In this document: positions 26,736 to 36,049 of the stretch, piece by piece
Layout of the letters: each line of letters opens with the position of its first letter
How positions within the stretch are numbered: the stretch's first letter is position 1
Assembly (NCBI GenBank): GCA_001603005.1
Contig: LVAJ01000021.1
Location: 1-64,000, forward strand
Direction: 5' to 3'
Origin: Clostridiales bacterium Firm_04
GTDB taxonomy: Bacteria; Bacillota; Clostridia; Oscillospirales; Ruminococcaceae
Length of the DNA stretch: 64,000 nucleotides
Position numbers and translations under genes: made by a program
Notes under the pieces: model-generated
What the model saw: only the letters and a program-made list of their open reading frames with translations
Told to the model about the DNA's origin: nothing
Databases searched by the model: none

Positions 26736-27065
26736 TCAGAAATACCAAGTCTTGTTGATGCCCTTTTCACTGCCGTGCATCTCGCCGCTGCCGGAGCAGG
26801 TAGCAGATGCAACCTTGTCTGTATCCATAACGCTCTGAGATCCATGGAAGGAAATCTTACCGCCGTTGGACCACATAAAACCGTTGCTGAAACGGTAACC
26901 GTCACGCAGGCTGCAGCTTGCATGCTTGCTGATAAAAGAAATACCGTGATAACTGTAGCGGTTGGTGAAAGACGGGCCTGCAGCGTTTGCGTTGAGAGCA
27001 CCAAATGCAGAGATAGCCATAACGGATGCGAGAACTGCTGTAGTAAGTTTCTTGAACTTCTTCAT
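26736..27065 (-). CDS. Small secreted peptide, possibly lactococcin 972-like bacteriocin
   Basis: A 109-residue precursor with a clear Sec signal peptide (about 1-29, ending NANA) and an 80-residue mature part rich in Ser, Gly, His and aromatics, ending NKTWYF. Size, signal peptide, the SN...HGS...ASATC composition and an aromatic C-terminus resemble lactococcin 972-type bacteriocins, whose genes lie beside ABC transporter genes as here. The similarity is judged by eye and the match is loose. Start at 27065 after GAAAGGAC; TATAAT at 27086-27091 and the palindrome GTTCGCGAAC at 27116-27125 are upstream. Confidence 0.5.
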   Translation of the reverse strand: MKKFKKLTTAVLASVMAISAFGALNANAAGPSFTNRYSYHGISFISKHASCSLRDGYRFSNGFMWSNGGKISFHGSQSVMDTDKVASATCSGSGEMHGSEKGINKTWYF

Positions 27066-27085
27066 GTTTTTTTGTCCTTTCAAAT

Positions 27086-27125
27086 ATTATAACATAGTAG
27101 TGTGGCGGTTATACAGTTCGCGAAC
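27086..27125 (-). promoter_or_regulatory. Putative promoter/operator of the small peptide gene
   Basis: TATAAT (27091-27086 on the minus strand) lies 24 bp downstream of the perfect palindrome GTTCGCGAAC. No good -35 box is visible, so an activator may bind the palindrome. Confidence 0.4.
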
Positions 27126-27457
27126 GTATATTCAATTTTCAAAAATGCATTTTCACTTTGTATTCTAATCGAAACAAAGCGGGAAGTCAAATCCGGTTAT
27201 CCGCGGTTTCATAAAATAATTGCGGCAATTTTTCCGGAATCCTTTCGGATCCTCCTATTTCCTCCGTTTTGCAATATGCTAAGAAAGCATTGTCTGATAT
27301 TGACGGGATCGCGCAGCATCACTGTTCCGATACAATGACAGCATGCACTTCACAGCGTATGATCGGCGAATGGATCAAGCAAGTCTCCGTCTGATGATCC
27401 GATTCGTAAAAAAGTGAAGACTGTTTTTGTAACATACGCAGAAAAAAAGAAAATGAC
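27126..27457. other. Intergenic stretch without a supported gene
   Basis: No gene with a start and ribosome binding site was found. A plus-strand open stretch of roughly 55 codons without start (about 27210-27395, containing QYAKKALSDIDGIAQHHC) has coding-like composition and may be the tail of a lost gene. Confidence 0.3.
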
Positions 27458-27486
27458 TTGTGCGCCTGCCGGAATCCTGATATAAT
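27458..27486 (+). promoter_or_regulatory. Promoter of the GH9 cellulase gene
   Basis: TTGTGC (27458-27463), 17 bp, TATAAT (27481-27486), followed by AAAGGAGAG before the start codon. Confidence 0.65.
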
Positions 27487-27521
27487 GTAATCAAAGACAC
27501 CGCGAAAGGAGAGACAATATC

Positions 27522-30041
27522 ATGAAAACACGGAAATGTGCTGCATGCATCCTGAGTGTTCTGCTTTTCGTCACCGCTGCGCCGGCACAGCATGCCTTTG
27601 CGGGAAATGCAGAGGAAACACCGGGCTGTCAGCTGCAAACCATTCTGATCGACAACGACGGCAAAAATCTCTGGACGACAGAAAGCTGGGGCGGTGCGAA
27701 CATCCTGCCGAATACAAGCTGGACAACGACCGATGCGTATGATTATTATTACAACGGTACGCTTTCCTTTGAAGCAAAAAGCAACGGCACGGAACCGCTC
27801 AGCTTCCGGATCGGGCTCAGTTCTCACCGTCACGACGATACCGTTTCTCTTTACTGGACGGATCTGGAACCGTATAAAGGAAAAATGATCGCAAAGACGG
27901 ACTGGACAAGCTATACGCTGCCGATCAAAGAATTGCTTGATGCGAACCCTGACAGCGGATTTGATCTTGCAAATCTCTGGAAAATCTGTGTATCAGCCGT
28001 CAAAAAGGGCGAAACGGTCTCTTTCCGGAATGTGAAGATTTCTTCTCCCGATGACGAGCGGCAGTATCCGTTTATCAAGGTCAATCAGGTCGGGTACAGC
28101 ACGCACGGTGCAAAAACTGCGCGCATCAGCTATTTTGAAAAATTCGGCTCGCTGGACGGCAAGACCTATGAAATCGTTGACAAATCAACCGGAAAAATTG
28201 TTCTGACCGGGACATTGCCTGCTGCCGAACTGAACGATCATCTGTCCGGCGAATCGGTTCATATCATTCACTTCGATGCGCTGCAAACGCCGGGGACATA
28301 CTTCATCCGCATACCGGATGCCGGATTATCTGCATCAGCACGTTCTCCGCGGGATATCGAAAACGGGCTGAAAACCGATACGCTGACTTCATTCACGTTT
28401 GAGATCGGCGACCGGATCTATGACAGCCTGCTCAGCGACATGACGAAATATTATTATTATCAGCGGCAGGGGCTTGATCTGGATGAAGCCTATGCCGGAG
28501 ATTTCGCAAGAAAAAATCTGCATCCGAACGATGCGCAGGTGAAAAAGTGGTCGGACCGCAGCAATCCGGATGCGGAAACATTTGATCTCACGCAGGGCTG
28601 GTACGATGCCGGCGACTACGGGAAATATACTTCTCCTGCTGCGACTTCCGTTGAAAATCTGCTGCTGGCATATGATCTGTTTCCGGCGGTTTTTCAGGAT
28701 ATGCGCCTGCATATTCCGGAAACAGACAAGTCAAATCCCGCTTATGCCGATGCACCGGGATACCTCAGCGAAATCAAGTGGGAGCTTGATATGCTGTTAA
28801 AGCTTGAGCACGAAGATCACGACGGCTCGTTCTATGTCGCAGCAAATTACAAGGACGGCACGATCTATCTGGAGGATACGCTCTATCAGTCCTCGGATCA
28901 CACATCCGGTTCGGATCAGACCGATCTGCGTTCGCATCTGGCGACAGCCGAAACGGCAGCTGTGCTGGCACATGCCTACCTGATCTACAAGGATATTCCG
29001 GCTTATGCGGATTTCGCAGAAACCTGTCTGGAAACATCACTGCGCGCATGGAACTGGGTGAACGATCCTGCCAATCCGCAGCATCCGTCGATCGGCGCCG
29101 CGAACCGCACCTACACCTATACGCAGGAGGAGCTCGACCGCAGTATGTTCTGGGCTGCCGGCGCGATCTGCCGGGCAGCGAAGGCAGCAGGGATGCAAAC
29201 CGCACCGTATGAGACTTATCTGGTGAAGCACTGCGAGGAAACCAATATCGTCAAGTGCTTTACGGGTGCATCGCTCGGCTACCATTCGCACGGGCGCTCC
29301 TTCCTCGGTTTTTTCCATTATCTCTATCACAACAGCGATGCCGATGCGAAGGTCAGCGAAGTCTTTCAGCAGTTTCCGGCATGGCGAAAACGCACGCTGA
29401 ATTATGACAACTGGGGCACCGATTATCCTGACTGGGGCTACTGGTGGGGCTCCAATATGGTCATTGCACAAAGCACAATGAGCATTCTGCTCGGCAGCAT
29501 CCTCACGGAGGGGGAGAACAGCATTCCCGATGCGGTCATTCTCTCCAATGAGAGCGCGTTCAATTACCTGCTCGGCGTCAATCCGATTTCGTTTTGTTAT
29601 GTATCGGGATACGGCGAAAACTGCGTGCGGAATATCTTCAGCGCGATTTACTCGAAGGACGCAAAGCTCGATCCGTACAGATGTCCGGCAGGATATGAGA
29701 CGGAAGGGACAAATCCCAACAACAACCGCCAGCTTTCCAAGTATGACGGGAAATGCTACATGGACAGCGATGCCGAATGGACGACAAACGAAAACACGAT
29801 CTATGGCAATGCTGCGATGATTTTCCTGACGGCGGCGATCAGATCGCGGATCGAATCCGATCCGGTTCGCGGCGATATCAACGTAGACGGCAAATGCGGC
29901 ATTGCGGATGCGGTGCTCCTGCAAAAGTATCTGCTGACGCTTGAAACTGACCTTCCGAATCGGAAAGCCGGCGATCTTGATCAAAACGGAACACTCAATG
30001 CTGCCGATCTCACATTGATGAAACAGCTGCTCATGAAATAA
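27522..30041 (+). CDS. Secreted GH9 cellulase with carbohydrate-binding region and dockerin
   Basis: The 839-residue protein has a signal peptide (1-27), a beta-sandwich CBM-like domain (about 35-185), the Ig-like domain found before many GH9 modules (about 190-300), a GH9 catalytic domain (about 305-765) and a C-terminal type I dockerin (about 775-839). Catalytic-region motifs are GWYDAGDYGKY (Asp base, about residue 360) and TTNENTIYGNAA (Glu acid, about 754). The dockerin has two calcium loops, GDINVDGKCGIADAVLLQKYL and GDLDQNGTLNAADLTLMKQLL in shortened form. It cuts beta-1,4-glucan and should dock to a cellulosome scaffoldin not in this window. Confidence 0.92.
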   Translation: MKTRKCAACILSVLLFVTAAPAQHAFAGNAEETPGCQLQTILIDNDGKNLWTTESWGGANILPNTSWTTTDAYDYYYNGTLSFEAKSNGTEPLSFRIGLSSHRHDDTVSLYWTDLEPYKGKMIAKTDWTSYTLPIKELLDANPDSGFDLANLWKICVSAVKKGETVSFRNVKISSPDDERQYPFIKVNQVGYSTHGAKTARISYFEKFGSLDGKTYEIVDKSTGKIVLTGTLPAAELNDHLSGESVHIIHFDALQTPGTYFIRIPDAGLSASARSPRDIENGLKTDTLTSFTFEIGDRIYDSLLSDMTKYYYYQRQGLDLDEAYAGDFARKNLHPNDAQVKKWSDRSNPDAETFDLTQGWYDAGDYGKYTSPAATSVENLLLAYDLFPAVFQDMRLHIPETDKSNPAYADAPGYLSEIKWELDMLLKLEHEDHDGSFYVAANYKDGTIYLEDTLYQSSDHTSGSDQTDLRSHLATAETAAVLAHAYLIYKDIPAYADFAETCLETSLRAWNWVNDPANPQHPSIGAANRTYTYTQEELDRSMFWAAGAICRAAKAAGMQTAPYETYLVKHCEETNIVKCFTGASLGYHSHGRSFLGFFHYLYHNSDADAKVSEVFQQFPAWRKRTLNYDNWGTDYPDWGYWWGSNMVIAQSTMSILLGSILTEGENSIPDAVILSNESAFNYLLGVNPISFCYVSGYGENCVRNIFSAIYSKDAKLDPYRCPAGYETEGTNPNNNRQLSKYDGKCYMDSDAEWTTNENTIYGNAAMIFLTAAIRSRIESDPVRGDINVDGKCGIADAVLLQKYLLTLETDLPNRKAGDLDQNGTLNAADLTLMKQLLMK

Positions 30042-30050
30042 AACAAAAGC

Positions 30051-30082
30051 CGCCGCCTGACGACCGATCAGACGGCGGTTCT
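30051..30082 (+). terminator. Terminator of the GH9 gene (recurrent hairpin element)
   Basis: CGCCGCCTGA/TCAGACGGCG arms, followed by GTTCTCTGTATGCACGTTCCG, a variant of the tail at 4870 and 13376. Confidence 0.65.
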
Positions 30083-30243
30083 CTGTATGCACGTTCCGCA
30101 GCAGACTGCTCATGCACGCGGTCAGATCCGCAATGCCAGATCCTTTTTGCAGACAATTTGAGGCTGATTGTGCTGCTTATCCGGAATTGTGTTGAATATA
30201 TTTGTACACAGCGACAGTTTCGCGTGAATTGATCGCGGTCGCC

Positions 30244-30272
30244 TTGTCTAACTGTCTAAAAAATGTTATAAT
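30244..30272 (+). promoter_or_regulatory. Promoter of the GH5 cellulase gene
   Basis: TTGTCT (30244-30249), 17 bp, TATAAT (30267-30272), with a leader of about 160 nt. Nothing else is evident in the 30083-30442 gap. Confidence 0.6.
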
Positions 30273-30442
30273 AATATTGAAGATACCCCATGCATTTTTA
30301 GATTCACAAATGAGAGACAGGAACGCTTTCGGATTCGTCCGAATCAGACAAACAGAGACACAGCCGGACAGAAGCACATGATACGGTGATTGGTGCATGA
30401 TACATGCATAGATCGAAATATTTTTTTGGAGGTGCAACCCAT

Positions 30443-32113
30443 ATGAAAATGCAAAAAGCGTTCAGTGCAGTCTGCGCATTTGTGATGTCAGCTGTACTCC
30501 TTCCGCGCGTCCTGCCGGTACCGGAACCTTCGGAGGTTTCAGCGGCAGAGGGCGGACCGGTCAGTTATTACGGTCAGCTTCAGACCAGCGGAAACAGGAT
30601 CGTCGGTTCATCTTACGAGGAACCGGTGCAGGTCAAGGGCATGAGCTTTTTCTGGAGCAACTGGCAGGGACAGTACTGGAACAGCGGGACCGTTGACCGT
30701 ATGGTTGATGAATTTCAGTGTGAGATCCTGCGCTGCTCGCTCGGTGTAGACGATCAGGGCTCGATTTACAGCGGCGGAGATGTCGGCGCGCTGCGCTCCG
30801 TTATGGATGCGGCGATCGCAAAGGATATCTACGTGATCGTGGACTGGCATTCGCACGGCGCACATAATAACACGAATGCAGCAAAAAGCTTTTTCTCCGA
30901 GATTGCGCGTGATTACGGAAAATATGACAATGTGATCTTTGAGCTTTACAACGAACCGACAATGGTCTCATGGTCTACCGTGAAAGGCTATGCCGAGCAG
31001 GTGATTCCGGAGATCCGCAAGTACTCGGACAATCTGATCCTCGTCGGCACACCGACATGGTCTCAGGATGTCGATGCAGCCGCAAATGATCCGATCAATG
31101 ACAGCAATGTTGCATATGTTCTGCATTTTTATGCCGGCACGCATGGCGGCGATCTGCGTGGCAAGGGCGATGCGGCACTCAGCAAAAATGCAGCAATCTT
31201 TGTATCCGAATGGGGAACGGTCAATGCAGACGGTGACGGTTCCGTCAATGTCGGATCGACAGAACAGTGGCTTTCATGGATGGATTCCAACAAGCTCTCA
31301 TGGTGCAACTGGGCGATCAGCAGCAAGGCAGAGGGTTCCAGTATTTTCGGCGGAGACGGCAGCTCGCTGACAGAAGCCGGCAACTACCTCAAAAAGATTC
31401 TGAATACACATGCGGAGAATGCAGTGTGGCGCACGGTTCCGAAGGGCGGCACCGATCCCGATCCGCAGACAACACAGCCGGATCCGCAGTATACCGATCC
31501 CGAACCGCAGACGACAACGAGCACGCCGCAGACGCAGAATGTTGCACGGCTTTCTCTGCCCGGCTCCGGCAATGCGGTGCTGGAAGCTGAAAACTATGCT
31601 TCCATGAACGGCGTGGAAGTGGAGGACTGCGCACAGGGCGGAAAGAATGTCGGATATATTGACGCCGGAGACTGGATGAGCTATTCGATCTCTGTGCCGC
31701 AGGCGATGAGATATGAGCTGACGGTGGATGCTGCGTCTGAATACGGCGGGGGACAGATCGCATTTTCCTGCGGCGGCAATACGCTCGGTACGCTCTATAT
31801 TCCGGCGACCGGCGGCTGGCAGAGCTGGCAGCAGTTCAAGGTGACGCTGGAGCTTCCTGCCGGCGAATCCGATCTGAAGCTGGATGTACAGCAGGGCGGA
31901 TTCAATATTGACAAGATCACATTCACGGCATCCGTCGGCGATATCAACCGGGACGGCAATGTGTCCGCGGCGGATGCAGTCATGCTGTGCAGATATCTGA
32001 ACAGCAATGAGCAGCTGAACGGCGAGCAGGCAAAGCAGGCTGATCTCGATAACAATCAGGTGATCAACGCCGTTGACCTGACGCTGCTGAAGCGGATGCT
32101 TCTCAGACGATAA
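30443..32113 (+). CDS. Secreted GH5 cellulase with CBM6/35-like module and dockerin
   Basis: The 556-residue protein has a signal peptide (about 1-34), a GH5 catalytic domain (about 45-325), a Pro/Thr/Gln linker (about 335-370), a CBM6/CBM35-type module (AENYASMNGVEVEDC...GYIDAGDWMSY, about 375-490) and a C-terminal dockerin (about 495-556). The acid/base Glu is in ELYNEP and the nucleophile Glu in VSEWGT, as in GH5_2 endoglucanases. Start at 30443 after TTGGAGGTG. It acts on cellulose or mixed-linkage glucan, and belongs with the GH9 enzyme upstream in the cellulosome system. Confidence 0.92.
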   Translation: MKMQKAFSAVCAFVMSAVLLPRVLPVPEPSEVSAAEGGPVSYYGQLQTSGNRIVGSSYEEPVQVKGMSFFWSNWQGQYWNSGTVDRMVDEFQCEILRCSLGVDDQGSIYSGGDVGALRSVMDAAIAKDIYVIVDWHSHGAHNNTNAAKSFFSEIARDYGKYDNVIFELYNEPTMVSWSTVKGYAEQVIPEIRKYSDNLILVGTPTWSQDVDAAANDPINDSNVAYVLHFYAGTHGGDLRGKGDAALSKNAAIFVSEWGTVNADGDGSVNVGSTEQWLSWMDSNKLSWCNWAISSKAEGSSIFGGDGSSLTEAGNYLKKILNTHAENAVWRTVPKGGTDPDPQTTQPDPQYTDPEPQTTTSTPQTQNVARLSLPGSGNAVLEAENYASMNGVEVEDCAQGGKNVGYIDAGDWMSYSISVPQAMRYELTVDAASEYGGGQIAFSCGGNTLGTLYIPATGGWQSWQQFKVTLELPAGESDLKLDVQQGGFNIDKITFTASVGDINRDGNVSAADAVMLCRYLNSNEQLNGEQAKQADLDNNQVINAVDLTLLKRMLLRR

Positions 32114-32131
32114 CCGAATCATCACAGTAAG

Positions 32132-32163
32132 AGGGCGCCCTATGCAGCAGGGCGCCCTTTTGT
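32132..32163 (+). terminator. Terminator of the GH5 gene
   Basis: AGGGCGCCC/GGGCGCCCT arms are followed by TTTTGTG. Confidence 0.75.
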
Positions 32164-32190
32164 GTCGTGCGGTTCAATACCAAAAGTGAA

Positions 32191-32224
32191 CCGCCGCCTG
32201 CATGATCTCGCAGACGGCGGTTTT
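32191..32224. terminator. Recurrent hairpin element, terminator of the CotH gene
   Basis: CCGCCGCCTGC/GCAGACGGCGG arms with T residues on one side and A residues before the other arm, between convergent genes. Confidence 0.6.
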
Positions 32225-32251
32225 CCTGTTTGTGATTCCGTTTTTTCGGTC

Positions 32252-34873
32252 TTATTTTCCTGTCAGGATCCGTTTCAGCATGCTCAGGTCAACTGCATTC
32301 AGTTTTCTGTCTGCATTCAGATCGCCGGCTTTCCAGTCAGCAAGCTTTGTATCCGGTACGGCAAGCAGCCATTTTTGCAGCAGAACTGCATCCGCGCGGC
32401 TGCATGTGCCGTCTGCATTGACGTCGCCGCGGACGGCATCTGCAAATGCAGCGGTCAGATCCGTATTGCCGCTGACGGTGATGCTGACGGTTTGCTCCGT
32501 TCCCGACGCTGCACCGGACCATGCGGCAAATGATGCGCCGCTCTCCGGAACCGCCGTGACCGTGACCGCGGTTCCTTTCGGATATTTGCAGACAATGCCG
32601 CTGCCGGTGTCCTGTACGGGCAGCCCGTTGATGAGCAGCGTGCCGGAACCCTTTGTGTGCAGCGTCACGGAAGCCGTATCGCTGCTGATGCCGGTATACT
32701 GCGTCAGGAACCGGATCGCGGGCTCCGGACGCTTCTCGAAAAATGTCTCAAATACGCCGATTTCCTTTTTCCATGTGGAGATATACTGATCGGTCAGCGT
32801 ATCAAAATCCGCTCTGCCGCTGCTTGACCAGCGCGAACGGCTCTCCGCCATGTAATCAAGATAATGCGCCTGCATCTCCGCAATCAGATCCTGCATCCGC
32901 GCCGGACGGTACACGACATTTGCGAGATCGCAGTACCGCGTCACAAACAGCGCACGAAATTCCGCATTTTTCAGCAGACTGTCGAGCACAGGCTTCATGG
33001 CGGATTTGTTCATGCGGCTGAAGCTGTTGTAGTCGTAGCCCTGACCGCCGTTGAACGCATTGCCCTCATAGCTCAGCCCGCAGGTATAGTCAAAATCGAA
33101 GGTGCCGAAGCGCCATCTGCCGTCCGAATACGGATTTCCGCTGATCGGTGTGCCGCTGTACCGCCAGACGGTGTAATTGTGCTCCGGCCAGTCCACCATG
33201 CCCGTATACAGGCAGACGGCATAATGGTCGATCATCGAGAGCACATCCAGTTTCTCTGTCACGGCGCGGTACTGCGCAGGATCGGACATATCGCCTTTCG
33301 CGATCGTTTCGAGCAATGACTGATAGGCGTCAAAGTCGGAATCGCTGCCTTCCTTGACCTCATCATCTTTGATGTAAATGACCTGTTCTTCCGGAATGCC
33401 GTAATTGCTCTGAAAGTAGAATGCGGAGAATTTTTCGGAGAGGTCATAGGTTCCCCAGTATTCGCCGTCCAGAAAGACCACGCAGCGTTCTTCGTCCAGC
33501 GTTGCCATTTCCGGCAGATCGGAAAGCGGTGTCTGCACGGTCAGGTCGCGCATTTTATCGCAGTAGTTGATCGGGCGGAGCGAGAAGGAATCGTAGCTTT
33601 TGATCGCCTTGCCGTTATCTGCCGCATCGTTGCCGTCAATCAGTTTGAAGTGCAGCTTGGTATCGCCGTATTCGCCGCGCGCATAGAGATTGAAGCCCTT
33701 CTGTGCTGCAACACAGGTCGATGCGCCCTTGATGCGGATGCCGAGCTTCTGTGACAAGGCAGGCTGATTCTCCGCAAACAGCGTCATTTCCACGGGGCGT
33801 TCCCATTCTTTTCCGCTGCTGAAAAAGTTTGCCTTGTTGAGATCGCTGTATTCGCTGCGCATCGGATCGTAGGGATCGGTCGGAATTTTGTTTGCTTTCC
33901 AGTCCAGATACTGCTGTCCGCAGACATAAATGCCGCGGTCGGGATCATTGAGATTCTCCGGCGGTGTCACAAGTGAGAGCACCTTGACATTCTGATAGAA
34001 TGCGCATCGCGATGCAGGCAGGACAAAATAGGTGTTTGTGACCGTTTTGCTCCAGCTTCCGCCGGATCTGACCGCTGCGCGGATGACATTTGCCTTTTCC
34101 ACCGCATAGCCCGGCGCACGGTATCGTGTTCGCAGCATGATCGACTGCGTACTGTTATCCTCATACTGCATCGCGGCAAGCTGATTCGGTTCAGAGGAAC
34201 GGTCATGCAGCGCAATCGGTCCCTGATAGCGGATCGCGGTGTCGGATACCGCCGGATCGGAGCCGTCAGTCGTGTAGTAGATGTCGCCCGATGCGGAAAG
34301 CGTCAGCTCATGTGTCTGCGCGGAATCATAGAAGCCGGATGCAAGCGAGAACTTCACCTGCGCGACTGCTTTCGGATTCGCACTGTTCGGCGTCGGCTGC
34401 ATCACAGCCCATTCGCCGGAATCCGGCAGCATGCCGTAGGTCTCGTCCTCGGAAAGCGGCGGGATCGTGAGCTCCTGCACGACTGTTCCCGCGGCATCTT
34501 TCAGCGTCAGAGATTCGCCGTTTTTGCTCAGTGCAAAGCCGGTGTGCAGTTCATCGCCGGCAGATTGCTGCTTGCTTGCAAAGATCACGGCATAGCCGCC
34601 TGCCGGAACAGAATAACCCTGCGGAAATGTAAATTCCGCGCCGCTGTCGGAGATCGTCCAGCCGGAAAGGTCTGCCGCCGTGCTGCCGGAGCACCGCAGC
34701 TCGATCCAGTCGGATGCATTGCCGTAGCTGTCCGTCAGGGACGCGCGGTTCTGTGTACAGACCTCGCTGATCAGAACCGTACTGCCGGATGCTGCCGCGT
34801 AAGCGGACAAAGACTGCACCAGCAGTGCGCATGCAGCAGAAAACGCCGCTGCCCGTTTTTTCCCTCTTTTCAT
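32252..34873 (-). CDS. Secreted CotH-kinase-like protein with lamin-tail domain and dockerin
   Basis: The 873-residue protein has a signal peptide, a lamin-tail domain (about 30-140, ISEVCTQNRASLTDSYGNASDWIEL), a chitobiase-type Ig domain (DIYYTTDGSDPAVS, about 180-290), a CotH domain (about 300-690, with GIRIKGASTC, DGEYWGTYDLSEKF and FGTFDFDYTCG), an InlB-type B repeat (about 720-800) and a type I dockerin (about 805-873). CotH proteins can be protein kinases; this one is exported to the cellulosome. The start at 34873 follows GAGAGGTG. Its promoter lies in the repeat at 34967-35050. Confidence 0.85.
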   Translation of the reverse strand: MKRGKKRAAAFSAACALLVQSLSAYAAASGSTVLISEVCTQNRASLTDSYGNASDWIELRCSGSTAADLSGWTISDSGAEFTFPQGYSVPAGGYAVIFASKQQSAGDELHTGFALSKNGESLTLKDAAGTVVQELTIPPLSEDETYGMLPDSGEWAVMQPTPNSANPKAVAQVKFSLASGFYDSAQTHELTLSASGDIYYTTDGSDPAVSDTAIRYQGPIALHDRSSEPNQLAAMQYEDNSTQSIMLRTRYRAPGYAVEKANVIRAAVRSGGSWSKTVTNTYFVLPASRCAFYQNVKVLSLVTPPENLNDPDRGIYVCGQQYLDWKANKIPTDPYDPMRSEYSDLNKANFFSSGKEWERPVEMTLFAENQPALSQKLGIRIKGASTCVAAQKGFNLYARGEYGDTKLHFKLIDGNDAADNGKAIKSYDSFSLRPINYCDKMRDLTVQTPLSDLPEMATLDEERCVVFLDGEYWGTYDLSEKFSAFYFQSNYGIPEEQVIYIKDDEVKEGSDSDFDAYQSLLETIAKGDMSDPAQYRAVTEKLDVLSMIDHYAVCLYTGMVDWPEHNYTVWRYSGTPISGNPYSDGRWRFGTFDFDYTCGLSYEGNAFNGGQGYDYNSFSRMNKSAMKPVLDSLLKNAEFRALFVTRYCDLANVVYRPARMQDLIAEMQAHYLDYMAESRSRWSSSGRADFDTLTDQYISTWKKEIGVFETFFEKRPEPAIRFLTQYTGISSDTASVTLHTKGSGTLLINGLPVQDTGSGIVCKYPKGTAVTVTAVPESGASFAAWSGAASGTEQTVSITVSGNTDLTAAFADAVRGDVNADGTCSRADAVLLQKWLLAVPDTKLADWKAGDLNADRKLNAVDLSMLKRILTGK

Positions 34874-34966
34874 GATGCACCTCTCAATCTGTGTTTTGGT
34901 TGTACCCGTATCGGATCGGAACGCTGCTTTTTCCCCCTGCAAGCAGGCTTTATTCCGATTCAATTT

Positions 34967-35050
34967 CATTATAGCATATTATACTTCAAAGTGCAATGGG
35001 AGAGAATGCAAAAAAGCCGTTTTTCGCTTCATGGGCGTTAAAATGGAGGC
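34967..35050 (-). repeat. Dispersed promoter-carrying repeat, copy 1
   Basis: About 84 bp nearly identical to 63350-63432 in the opposite orientation, sharing CATTATAGCATATTATACT, AAAGTGCAATGGGAGAG and TTTTCGCTTCATGGG segments. On the minus strand it contains TTGCAC (34996-34991), 17 bp, TATAAT (34973-34968), well placed to drive the CotH gene. Confidence 0.8.
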
Positions 35051-35258
35051 GGGCACTGCCCGCTTATAGCATAAACAATTGGAAAAAGCAACGGAGCGGA
35101 AACATATTTCATATCGGCGCGCAAAAAGTATCCGGAAAGCTTTCGGTCAATGGAAGATGTCACTGCTTGTGTATTGCATCCTTCCGGCAGATTGTAGGGA
35201 TCATTCGCACGGCAGGGAATGTATTTTGATGAAAAATACTGAATTTCGGGCATACTGC
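35051..35258. other. Intergenic stretch with no supported gene
   Basis: A short inverted repeat GCGGGCACTGCCCGC lies at the left edge beside repeat copy 1. Open frames here lack ribosome binding sites and recognisable sequence. Confidence 0.35.
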
Positions 35259-35287
35259 TTGACAAATGAAAGAGAACAGTGTATTCT
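35259..35287 (+). promoter_or_regulatory. Promoter of the TetR gene
   Basis: TTGACA (35259-35264), 17 bp, TATTCT (35282-35287). Confidence 0.75.
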
Positions 35288-35326
35288 TATATCAGAGAAC
35301 ATCGTTCACCAACAGGAGTAATCATC

Positions 35327-35941
35327 ATGCCACGAAACAAAGAACAAAGTCATGAACGAATCATCGCAGCCGCAAAGGAGGAGTTTCTTTCCTGCGGATT
35401 TGAAAACGCGTCGATGCGGCGCATTGCATCCAATGCAGGCATCACAGTCTCCGGACTCTACAAGCATTTTCCGAGCAAGGAGGAAATGTTTGCGGCGCTG
35501 GTGCAGCCGATGCTGGATGAATTTTATGCGTTATACCGGCAGAAGGAGCAGGAGGAAAACGATGCGATCATGCAGATCGGTTCGGCTGCTGCGTTTCTGA
35601 ATGAAGATGCCGTGTATGTCATGGCGTTTATTTACGATCATCTGGATGCGTTCCGGCTGCTTGTCTGCTGCTCGCAGGGTACGCGATATGAGAATTATTC
35701 CAACACGCTTGCAGAAATGGAGGAGGAGAGTTCTCTGAAATTCATCGACGTACTGCGGGAACGCGGCGACCTTGTGCCGGAATTTGACCGCAGAGAATTT
35801 CATCTGCTGGTCTCCGCGAATGTCGAGGCGGTTCTGCAGCCGATCCGGCATGATTTTACGCGTGAGGAAGCGCTGCATTATGCGCAGACGATCAATACAT
35901 TTTTCGCAAAGGGCTGGAAATGGCTCTGCGGAATGGAATAA
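35327..35941 (+). CDS. TetR-family transcriptional regulator
   Basis: The 204-residue protein has an N-terminal TetR helix-turn-helix (about 8-55: IIAAAKEEFLSCGFENASMRRIASNAGITVSGLYKHFPSKEE in fragments) and an all-helical ligand-binding domain. It lies 108 bp upstream of feoA in the same direction with a weak hairpin between. It may regulate iron uptake or sense an unrelated ligand. Start at 35327 after AACAGGAG. Confidence 0.85.
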   Translation: MPRNKEQSHERIIAAAKEEFLSCGFENASMRRIASNAGITVSGLYKHFPSKEEMFAALVQPMLDEFYALYRQKEQEENDAIMQIGSAAAFLNEDAVYVMAFIYDHLDAFRLLVCCSQGTRYENYSNTLAEMEEESSLKFIDVLRERGDLVPEFDRREFHLLVSANVEAVLQPIRHDFTREEALHYAQTINTFFAKGWKWLCGME

Positions 35942-35944
35942 AAC

Positions 35945-35998
35945 GAATGTCGGCTTCACAGCCGATATTCTTTCGTAATTGAGTTAGCGAAAACTAAC
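35945..35998 (+). promoter_or_regulatory. Hairpin and GTTAG-N6-CTAAC inverted repeat before feoA
   Basis: A small hairpin (TCGGCT/AGCCGA, 35950-35965) followed by TATTCTTTC may end the tetR transcript. GTTAGCGAAAACTAAC at 35983-35998 is an inverted repeat in front of feoA and resembles metalloregulator-type sites in symmetry; the regulator is not known. Confidence 0.4.
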
Positions 35999-36049
35999 CA
36001 AATGGATCTGTCAGACAAACGTCTGCGGAATAAACGGAGGAGGAAGTAT

